From Anaerolineales bacterium HSG24 (GTDB lineage: Bacteria > Chloroflexota > Anaerolineae > 4572-78 > J111), in contig JAUCGB010000033.1 of the NCBI GenBank assembly GCA_030377895.1, forward strand, positions 1 to 38,569: a DNA stretch of 38,569 nucleotides, in the 5' to 3' direction. Below, one piece after another: positions 10,350 to 17,342 of the stretch. The translations under genes were made by a program, and so were the position numbers. The notes under the pieces are model-generated. The model had not been told where the DNA came from, did no database searches, and saw only the letters and a list, made by a program, of their open reading frames with translations. Each line of letters begins with the position of its first letter. The first letter of the stretch is position 1.

Positions 10350-10440
10350 TTCAGCCTCCTTGTTCCTAAACTCAGTTTGGGAACACAATTGCTCAAGCAA
10401 ACTCTGTTTGCGATTTGCAACATGCCAGAAGCAGAGTTCA
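10350..10440. repeat. Family G element, partial
   Basis: It starts TTCAGCCTCCTTGTTCC and continues through the phrases seen in the full copy at 21616 (GGGAACACAATTGCTC, TTGCAACATGCCAGAA). It breaks off before the second terminus. The remaining 100 bases to the next gene are AT-rich and hold its likely promoter and the AGGAG ribosome site. Confidence 0.65.
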
Positions 10441-10549
10441 TCTCTCCCCTTTGCGAATAGACTTCAAATTTATACCTATACCAAATTTACCGAAAATTTA
10501 TACGATAGACCACCTATTTATACTATTGACCCAATAGGAGATTAAGGTT

Positions 10550-13306
10550 ATGCTCTTTAACAAAGCTAAGATTATTAATACGTTAGCCCATGTTAGGCTG
10601 GAAAAGTCGAGGGTTCTAATGGAAAAACGAATCATGAATATCTTGCTGGTCTCCAGCAATGAAAAAGATTACCTTCAAATTCGCCAAATGTTATCCGATA
10701 TCGAAGAAAATACCCCCTTTGAGAAGTGGGTTTGCTATTTGGAGTGGGTGGGAAACTATCAAAATGCAAAAAAGATGATAACCCGCAATCGGCATGACAT
10801 CTATTTGATTGATGCGACACTAGAGACGGCGGATCAAACCAATGGACGTGACAAACCTCAGATCGGGTGGGAACAATTGATTATAGAAGCACGGGCCGTA
10901 AAAAGTAACGCGCCCTTTATTTTGCTGACCGATTCAACAAGGACTCCGACCTTAAACGAAGCAACGCAGGTCGGAGTAGCGGACTATCTATTGAAGGAGC
11001 AACTCAGTAGCCCGTTGTTGGAGCGATCGTTACGGTATGTTGTGGTGGGGCAAGAAACGACCATGTTAAGCACCAACCATGACTTGCTAAAAAAGTGGAT
11101 CAAAAAACGAACCACCCACTTAAAACGAACCAATGTCCAACTCCGACAAGAGATTGAGGTGCGCCAAAAAACTGAGGAAGCACTCCGACAATCAGAAGAA
11201 AAATACCGTACCTTGGTCAGTAATATTCAGAACGGGGTTTTTCTAGTTCGAGATGGTAAACTTGCTTTTGTAAACGAAGCCTTTGCCAAAATGCTTGGCT
11301 ACACGGTCAAAGAGTTGCGGGGGCGCAAGTTCTCAAGTTTAATCGCGCGTGACGATTTGGAATTGCTGGTTACGCAATATGGGACAATGGAGATCAAAAA
11401 GGGCGTTCCCAAAGAGTACGATTTTAATCTAATTCATAAGGATAAAAGTCGTAAAGTGACCGTTAATATCAATGTTGGTATCTTTCCTTATCGGGGTAAA
11501 TGGGCCAGTATTGGCACGGCCAAAGATATTACGGCTCGTAAACAGGCAGAAATCGAGTTACGCAAATTATCTCGAGTGGTGACACAATGCCCTATTTCGA
11601 TTATGATTACCGATATTGACGGTGTGATAGAGTATGTCAACCCAATTTTTTGTGAAATCACCGAGTATGATGAAGCAGATATGTTGGATCAGAAACCCAG
11701 TATTTTAAAATCTGGTGAACATAACACAGAATATTACGAGAAGCTATGGGCCACCATCGCCTCAGGCGCAACATGGCGGGGCGAGATAAAAAATCGCAAA
11801 AAAGGGGGGGATTTCTATTGGGAGTTCGCCACGATTTCACCTATCACCAATCGTGAGGGACAAATAACCCACTATGTAGCAATTTTGGAAGATATTACTG
11901 AGCGCAAACGAGTCATGGCCGAACTACGTCGCCATCGCCATCATCTGCAAGAGTTGATTGATGAGCGCACCCAAGAACTACGGGTGACTAATGAGCATCT
12001 GCAACAGGAGATTAACGAGCGCACCCGTTTGGCTGAGGCGACTCGGCAAAGTCGGGAGCGGTTACGCCTACAGTATAACGGTATTCCTGTGCCAACTTAC
12101 ACCTGGCAACGGGTCGGGCGTGACTTTGTTCTGATTGATTACAATGATGCCGCCTCTAAAGCCATAAGCGGACGGATTATCGACTACATGGGCAAAAAAG
12201 CGGGCGAAATGTTCAAGGATAAAGCTCATATTTTAGAGGATTTCAAGCGATGTTTTATCACCAAAAAGACAGTCCGTCGGGAGGCTCCCTATCAGCTATT
12301 GACTACAGGTGAGACCAGATATTTTGTTACTAGTTATATCCATGTGCCGCCCAACGTGATCATGGTGCATATGGAGGATATCACTCGTTACAAAGAGACG
12401 GAGCAGAAATTGCAAGAGACGCAGTTGCGGTTGGAGCAAGTGGTCAATAAACGCACCGCCGAAGTGGTCGCGGTCAATGAGCAATTACAAACTCAGGTCG
12501 ATGAGTGGCGCAAACAGGAAACCCTCGACCTGCCGATTCCGAGCAGTGAGCCGATTAAGCTCCCCTTAGAGGCCAGTATTGTGGGCACTTGGGATTGGGA
12601 TATTGAATCGGGCGAGATGAACTTTAGTTCAGAATGGGCTGAAATGTTAGGCTATACCGAAAGAGAGGTACAGAAAAATATTCGCTCTTGGGCTGGACTG
12701 ATGCACCTTGACGATATATCGAGAGTCATGGATAATCTTAATAGTCACTTCGCGGGCGAGATTCCCTTCTACGAGGCCGAGCATCGCTTGAAGGCTAAAT
12801 CGGGACAATGGAAATGGATTTTGGGGCAAGGTCGAGTGGTTGAGCGTGATGATAATGGTCGAGTTTTGAAAATGACCGGCGTTCACCGTGACATCGGCGA
12901 GCGTAAACAGGCAGAAGAAGCCTTACGTAAGAGCAACTCATGGTTCCAAAGTTTGATCGAGACGATTAGCGACTGTGCCTGGGAAATAGACCGTGATATG
13001 ACCTACACCTATATCAGTCCTAAAATTAAGGATATTTTAGGGCTAGAACCAGAGCAGGTCTTAGGCCAGAAGCTATTCGATTTTATGCCCAAAAATGAGG
13101 GCAAACGGCTGAAAGCTGTTTTCCAAAGGCGTATAAAATCACGCAAGCCATTGATTGCCGTGGAAAGTACTCAACTCCATAAAAATAAACAACGGGTGTT
13201 GATTGAAACCAACGCCTTGCCCTATTTTGATGAAGATGGCTTATATTGTGGCTATCGGGGCGTTCATCAAGATGTGACTCAACGTCAAGCGGCGAAAAGC
13301 CAATGA
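10550..13306 (+). CDS. Receiver-like plus multi-PAS sensory protein without an output domain
   Basis: This is a soluble signalling protein of 918 residues. A receiver-like domain occupies about 30-160, with an Asp in IYLIDATLE at the phospho-acceptor position. A coiled coil and about five PAS or PAS/PAC modules follow (about 205-325, 330-450, 500-620, 660-790 and 800-915), several ending in DITxRK/DIGERK-type linkers. No HisKA, HATPase, GGDEF, EAL or HTH domain follows; it ends right after the last PAC motif (DVTQRQAAKSQ). That suggests either a partner-dependent scaffold or loss of a C-terminal catalytic domain. Repeat DNA (ATGATGAATGG phrases, then a family A element) begins directly after the stop. 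AGGAG precedes the first ATG by about 11 bases; an internal ATG at 10619, preceded by GAGGG, is an alternative start. Confidence 0.85.
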   Translation: MLFNKAKIINTLAHVRLEKSRVLMEKRIMNILLVSSNEKDYLQIRQMLSDIEENTPFEKWVCYLEWVGNYQNAKKMITRNRHDIYLIDATLETADQTNGRDKPQIGWEQLIIEARAVKSNAPFILLTDSTRTPTLNEATQVGVADYLLKEQLSSPLLERSLRYVVVGQETTMLSTNHDLLKKWIKKRTTHLKRTNVQLRQEIEVRQKTEEALRQSEEKYRTLVSNIQNGVFLVRDGKLAFVNEAFAKMLGYTVKELRGRKFSSLIARDDLELLVTQYGTMEIKKGVPKEYDFNLIHKDKSRKVTVNINVGIFPYRGKWASIGTAKDITARKQAEIELRKLSRVVTQCPISIMITDIDGVIEYVNPIFCEITEYDEADMLDQKPSILKSGEHNTEYYEKLWATIASGATWRGEIKNRKKGGDFYWEFATISPITNREGQITHYVAILEDITERKRVMAELRRHRHHLQELIDERTQELRVTNEHLQQEINERTRLAEATRQSRERLRLQYNGIPVPTYTWQRVGRDFVLIDYNDAASKAISGRIIDYMGKKAGEMFKDKAHILEDFKRCFITKKTVRREAPYQLLTTGETRYFVTSYIHVPPNVIMVHMEDITRYKETEQKLQETQLRLEQVVNKRTAEVVAVNEQLQTQVDEWRKQETLDLPIPSSEPIKLPLEASIVGTWDWDIESGEMNFSSEWAEMLGYTEREVQKNIRSWAGLMHLDDISRVMDNLNSHFAGEIPFYEAEHRLKAKSGQWKWILGQGRVVERDDNGRVLKMTGVHRDIGERKQAEEALRKSNSWFQSLIETISDCAWEIDRDMTYTYISPKIKDILGLEPEQVLGQKLFDFMPKNEGKRLKAVFQRRIKSRKPLIAVESTQLHKNKQRVLIETNALPYFDEDGLYCGYRGVHQDVTQRQAAKSQ

Positions 13307-13366
13307 TGAATGATGAATGGTGAATGGCCTTGATATTCAAAAACAGGCTTAACTGTTGAAGAGGTG

Positions 13367-13530
13367 CTTGCTACCCGACAAACTGGTTTCGAGAAAGTTA
13401 AAACAGTAACACAGAGGACACAGAGTTTCACAGAGGAAAGAATAACTCGCTTTTTCTCTGTGAAACTCTGTGTCCCTCTGTGAAACTCTGTGCTAATTAG
13501 TTCTGGCTAACTTTTCTGTCGGGTACTGAG
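13367..13530. mobile_element. Family A palindromic element
   Basis: It begins CTTGCTACCCGACAAACTGG and ends in the inverted CTGTCGGGTACTGAG. Its core is the CACAGAG/CTCTGTG hairpin. No target duplication is obvious. It lies 60 bases after the PAS-protein stop and 42 bases before the MalK-type ATPase start. Confidence 0.8.
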
Positions 13531-13572
13531 CAAAAGCTACGCCTCATAATAGCATAATTTAGGAAAACCCAC

Positions 13573-14706
13573 ATGACCACTATTCGAATTCATGAACTGA
13601 GCAAAACTTATTCTGATCCAACCACCAGCGCCGATTCTGAGCGCGTGCGGTATGCTATTAACAAGGTATTTTTGACTGTGCCACATGGTCAAACCTGCGC
13701 CTTACTTGGCCCGTCGGGCTGTGGCAAAACCACCTTGTTAAAAGTGGTTGCCGGAATCGAAACAAGTTATACCGGCGCGGTGTTTTATGATGACCAGAAT
13801 ATCAATGATATTCATCCTAAAAATCGACATATCGGCATGGTATTCCAAAACTATGCCCTGTATCCTAATTTTAAGGGATTGGGTAACTTAACCTTTTCCT
13901 TTATAATCCGTAATGCACCCGACGCAGAGATTGAAGAACGGGTTCGCATTACTTCGGAGATTATGGGGATCGGTTTTAATGAACTGCTCAAGCGAAAACC
14001 GGGCTACCTCTCCGGCGGTGAGCAACAGCGCCTCGCTATTGGGCGAGCCATTGTCCGAAATCCCCGCGTTTTTCTGTTTGATGAGCCGTTAGCCAATCTC
14101 GATGCGAAACTCCGTAGTAAAACTCGGCTAGAGATTAAGCGTCTACTTCGCCAATTTCAGATCACCACATTTTATGTGACCCATGACCAAGATGAGGCGA
14201 TTGCCATTGCCGACACTATTGCGGTCATGCGCGAGGGTCGGATTGAACAGATCGGCACTTATAAACGGTTACGTGAACAGCCCGACAACCTCTTTGTGGC
14301 TGGTTTTGTAGGTCATCCGGCCATGAATCTGTTCACCGGCGGCACGGTTCAATCGGGTTGGCTCCATATCAATGAGATGATCATGCCGATTCCCACGGCC
14401 TATAAGCCTTATTTGCATGACGGGCATAAAATTACCGTTGGCATCCGCCCCGAAAAGACATGTTTGGTTGAACAGGTGACAGGAACTCCAGACGGGAGCA
14501 TACTCAACAGCCTAGTTGACCATATCGAGCCAGATTTTGCCAAGCAAAGGCAACTGCTTCACCTCAAAACGGGCAACCAGAGTTACATCACCACTTGCCC
14601 GCTCAACACCCCTCACAAAATCGGTGACAGAGTTGATCTCTTTCTCCCCGCCGAACACCTCTACTTTTTTAACTCACAAACTGAACGACGAATTAGGATT
14701 AAATAA
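13573..14706 (+). CDS. MalK/UgpC-type ABC transporter ATP-binding protein
   Basis: This is the ATPase subunit of a carbohydrate or polyol importer (CUT1 family), 377 residues, acting at the inner face of the membrane. It has Walker A GPSGCGKTT (Lys52), Q-loop VFQNYALYPN, signature LSGGEQQRLAIGRA, Walker B VFLFDEPLANLDAKLR and switch histidine YVTHDQDEA. A C-terminal OB/TOBE regulatory domain (about 240-375) includes GIRPEKT. No permease genes are adjacent. The solute-binding lipoprotein at 21808-23265 is the only other importer part in the window, so this ATPase may serve several permeases, as MsmK does; this is inference. AGGA lies about 9 bases before the ATG. Confidence 0.93.
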   Translation: MTTIRIHELSKTYSDPTTSADSERVRYAINKVFLTVPHGQTCALLGPSGCGKTTLLKVVAGIETSYTGAVFYDDQNINDIHPKNRHIGMVFQNYALYPNFKGLGNLTFSFIIRNAPDAEIEERVRITSEIMGIGFNELLKRKPGYLSGGEQQRLAIGRAIVRNPRVFLFDEPLANLDAKLRSKTRLEIKRLLRQFQITTFYVTHDQDEAIAIADTIAVMREGRIEQIGTYKRLREQPDNLFVAGFVGHPAMNLFTGGTVQSGWLHINEMIMPIPTAYKPYLHDGHKITVGIRPEKTCLVEQVTGTPDGSILNSLVDHIEPDFAKQRQLLHLKTGNQSYITTCPLNTPHKIGDRVDLFLPAEHLYFFNSQTERRIRIK

Positions 14707-14710
14707 TCGT

Positions 14711-15027
14711 AACCCTCGTTCCCCTCGTTCCCAATCTCCAGATTGGGAACGTATTTGCCATAGAAACTCTGTTTCTGGCATGTTGCAAGTCGCAAACAGA
14801 GTTTGCTTGAGCAATTGTGTTCCCAAACTTAGTACCCGACAGCCTGAACTAATTAACACAGAGTTTCACAGAGGAACACAGAGTTTCACAGAGGAAAGAA
14901 TAATTCGCTTTTTCTCTGTGTTCCTCTGTGCGTCTCTGTGAAACTCTGTGTTCCTGTTTTAGCTTTTTCTAAACCAGTTGTCGGGTAGCAAGTTCCCAAA
15001 CCCAGTTTGTGAACAAGGGGGCTGAAT
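14711..15027. mobile_element. Family G element interrupted by a family A element
   Basis: The left part carries GTTCCCAATCTCCAGATTGG and the ATGTTGCAAGTCGCAAACAG phrase. The right part resumes at 14992 and ends GAACAAGGGGGCTGAA. The two halves match the uninterrupted copy at 21616-21744 in inverse orientation. The gap is filled exactly by a family A element. Together they occupy nearly all of the gap between the MalK-type ATPase and the FHA regulator. Confidence 0.75.
14828..14992. mobile_element. Family A element inserted in family G, with 9-bp target duplication
   Basis: It begins CTTAGTACCCGACAG and ends TGTCGGGTAGCAAG with the usual hairpin core. GTTCCCAAA occurs at 14819-14827 and again at 14992-15000 (sharing one base with the element end). 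The uninterrupted family G copy has this phrase only once, which shows insertion. Confidence 0.8.
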
Positions 15028-15033
15028 GATTAC

Positions 15034-15681
15034 TTACTGGTCAACTAGATTCAAGCGAAACCCATGCCCGCGCACAGTTTCTAAATATTTATTTTCATTA
15101 TCAATTTCGGCGATACGCTCTCGTAATCGACGAGCGAGTGCATCAATGGCCTGTTCCGATACGCCCTCTGACTCTTCGTCTGACCAAACTGCTGACACGA
15201 CCTGCTCCCGCGAGACAACATTTCCGGCATTATTGTAGAGTATCTCCAATAATTTGTATTGAGCCAACGATAAGGGCGGACTAATCTCTTTGCCTGTGAC
15301 CCAAATCCGTTTGGCTAGTATATCCATACGGATTGAGGGTTGGATATGTGTATGCAGTATCGGCGCTGTGGCATTATCTTCAACAAAAGTTAACTTAGCC
15401 GATAAAGCCACTCCAACCTCATCCCCATTCCGCAATAAAGTTGGTTCGTCTGAGATCGCTTCTCCATTCAAGAAGGTGCCATTTTTACTCCCTAAATCTC
15501 GAATCTGATATCCCTCCACAGTGAGGGCAATCTCGGCATGTTGCCTTGAGATTTGTCGTTCAATAATCGGTACATCACATTCAGGCTCACGTCCAATAAT
15601 GGTTATTTTTTTGTATAATGGCCATTGTGTTTTGGGACTTTGGCCCTCTTGAATAATTAACATTGCGACTTCATGACTCAT
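15034..15681 (-). CDS. FHA domain plus winged-helix (OmpR/PhoB-type) transcription regulator
   Basis: This is a 215-residue cytoplasmic protein. An FHA phosphothreonine-binding domain (about 25-100) shows GREPECD, ISRQHAEI and SKNGTFLNG, all the key loop residues. A C-terminal DNA-binding winged helix (about 120-212) follows, with LSLAQYKLLEILYNNAG, VVSREQVV and YLETVRGHGFRL. FHA domains bind phosphothreonine, and a Ser/Thr kinase is encoded 700 bp away in divergent orientation. A kinase-to-regulator link is therefore likely but inferred. An AAGGAG site precedes the ATG. An 11-bp inverted repeat 100 bases upstream (15781-15807) is a candidate operator. Confidence 0.93.
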   Translation of the reverse strand: MSHEVAMLIIQEGQSPKTQWPLYKKITIIGREPECDVPIIERQISRQHAEIALTVEGYQIRDLGSKNGTFLNGEAISDEPTLLRNGDEVGVALSAKLTFVEDNATAPILHTHIQPSIRMDILAKRIWVTGKEISPPLSLAQYKLLEILYNNAGNVVSREQVVSAVWSDEESEGVSEQAIDALARRLRERIAEIDNENKYLETVRGHGFRLNLVDQ

Positions 15682-15780
15682 ATAAAACTCCTTGCTTTTA
15701 AGTGATTTCTATCTGAATATTTATAAACGGTCAATTCTATTTTTGACATTACTGGTCTACTGAACTACTATCATGTTGTA

Positions 15781-15807
15781 TTGTCTCTATTGCCCAAATA
15801 GAGACAA
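15781..15807. promoter_or_regulatory. 11-bp inverted repeat between FHA regulator and kinase genes
   Basis: TTGTCTCTATT and AATAGAGACAA are perfect inverted arms around a GCCCA centre. It lies 100 bases upstream of the FHA/winged-helix gene and within the divergent region shared with the kinase gene. It does not resemble the dispersed repeat families, so it may be an operator; a plain hairpin is the alternative. Confidence 0.4.
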
Positions 15808-15910
15808 TCTATCGAGATAAACTAACTACATCAACGCCTGATTGATGGTTAGGTCATCATCGTGCGTATTACCTATCAAAAGTTTGTCGATTCGTTGAAC
15901 TACAGCTTTT

Positions 15911-15972
15911 AGGAACACGGATTGACACAGATTGATAAAAAATCCGCGTTTATCCGTATCATAAGGGAGTTC
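15911..15972. repeat. Dispersed-type repeat 'AACACGGATTGACACAGATTG'-like
   Basis: The stretch reads 'acacggattgacacagattg', then 'atccgcgtttatccgtatc'. Two imperfect inverted halves (ACGGATT...ATCCGT) make a weak palindrome. Only one copy occurs in this window, so the repeat status rests on its palindromic form. 15973-16084 shows nothing recognisable. Confidence 0.4.
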
Positions 15973-16092
15973 CAGAAAAATAAATCTCCCAATGCTCCTG
16001 AGCTTGCCAAGGGGAAACTGGCTTCGACACTAGCTCAGCCAACGGTTTTTGGGAGGTTTCAAAACTTGGAACTGCCTAACCTTAACTTTGTT

Positions 16093-16267
16093 CTTGTTAC
16101 CCGACAAAGTAGTTTAGGGAAAGCTAAAACAGGAACACAGAGTTTCACAGAGATGCACAGAGGGACACAGAGGAAAAAATAAATCGCTTTTTCTCAGTGA
16201 ATCTCCGTGTTCCTCTGTGAAACTCTGTGCTAATTAGTTTTTGCTAACTTTTCTGTCGGGTACTGAG
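16093..16267. mobile_element. Family A element with 8-bp target duplication
   Basis: It begins CTTGTTACCCGACAAAGTAG and ends CTGTCGGGTACTGAG. ACTTTGTT lies directly on both sides (16085-16092 and 16268-16275). It sits within the promoter region of the Ser/Thr kinase gene, ending 85 bases before its start. Confidence 0.8.
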
Positions 16268-16352
16268 ACTTTGTTTAGAAACGATAAATTTCTGAACCTA
16301 TTTAGGACGGTACACACGGTATTAATTATGGAGAAGAGACGATAACTTTGCC

Positions 16353-17342
16353 ATGTCTGAAATTCTAACGCCCGGCACCATTCTACGTGATCGGTATCAA
16401 ATTATTGATTTAGTAGGTCAAGGTGGCATGGGGGCGATTTATAAGGCTGAGGATGATCGGTTGGTAGGCCGACTTTGTGCCATAAAAGAGGTAATCCCCA
16501 ATCCTAGCGCAACCAAAGCCTATCAAGAACAGTCTCAGGCGGCGTTCCAGCGTGAAGCAAGTGTGCTAGCTCGGCTAGACCATATCAACCTGCCAAAGGT
16601 GTCAGATTTTTTTTCGGTTGATGAACGTGATTATCTGGTCATGGATTTTGTGCCGGGTCAAGATTTGCGAGAAATCATTGAAAATACCCGCTACAAAAAT
16701 GATTTTATCCCCGAAGAAGATGTTCTCACCTGGGCCGAACAACTGCTTGATGCGTTGGCCTATTTGCATCAGCAAGACCCGCCGGTGCTTCACCGCGATA
16801 TAAAACCCTCTAATATCAAACTAACCCCTAACGGTATTATTAAACTGGTTGATTTCGGTTTGGTCAAATTATTGGCGACTGACGACGATAAGACCGTTAC
16901 AGTACTGCAAGGTCGAGCAACTGTTCAATACGCGCCGTTAGAGCAGATTGGCGGCGATTCTGGTCATGCTGATGGTCGGGCCGATGCTTATTCCTTGTCG
17001 GCAACTTTATACCATCTTTTGACTAATTTTCCCCCACCAGACGCAAAAACCCGTTACATAAAAGGCAAAAATCAAGACCTCTTAGCGATTCGAGCGGTTA
17101 ATTCAAGCGTATCAAGTAATACCGAAAATGCCATTATCCATGCGTTAGGGTTACACCCTGAAGATCGTCCCGAGGATGTCATTGCCTTTAAGAAAGAACT
17201 ATTTGGCGACCCCTCTGATATTTCAAGTAATGGCAAAACAAGCTTCACTAATTGGCGTATGGTATTTTGGCGAAACCGTATGTTATTAGCCTTTGTTGTG
17301 TTATTGTTCGTCGTGTCTGTCAGTCTCACCTTTGCGTATTGA
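16353..17342 (+). CDS. Membrane-anchored Ser/Thr protein kinase (PknB-like)
   Basis: This is a eukaryotic-type kinase of 329 residues. The kinase domain (about 14-280) has the Gly-rich loop VGQGGMGAIYKA, Lys45 in CAIKEV, catalytic HRDIKPSN (His147, Asp149) and DFGLVK (Asp167). A single membrane span (about 308-328) ends the protein, with almost nothing beyond it, so there is no extracellular sensor domain such as PASTA. GGAGAAGAG lies upstream at a rather long spacing. The last 42 bases overlap the end of the opposing GH3-like gene. Likely partners are the FHA regulator to the left and, speculatively, the GH3-like membrane protein. Confidence 0.93.
   Translation: MSEILTPGTILRDRYQIIDLVGQGGMGAIYKAEDDRLVGRLCAIKEVIPNPSATKAYQEQSQAAFQREASVLARLDHINLPKVSDFFSVDERDYLVMDFVPGQDLREIIENTRYKNDFIPEEDVLTWAEQLLDALAYLHQQDPPVLHRDIKPSNIKLTPNGIIKLVDFGLVKLLATDDDKTVTVLQGRATVQYAPLEQIGGDSGHADGRADAYSLSATLYHLLTNFPPPDAKTRYIKGKNQDLLAIRAVNSSVSSNTENAIIHALGLHPEDRPEDVIAFKKELFGDPSDISSNGKTSFTNWRMVFWRNRMLLAFVVLLFVVSVSLTFAY

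Noticed and set aside
10191..10545. Small frames of 89 and 68 codons before the PAS protein
   Set aside because: They translate families J and G and overlap each other; not supported as genes.
15922..16182. 86-codon frame starting MTQIDKKSAFIRIIREFQ
   Set aside because: It begins in a dispersed repeat and ends in a family A element; no homologous-looking motifs.
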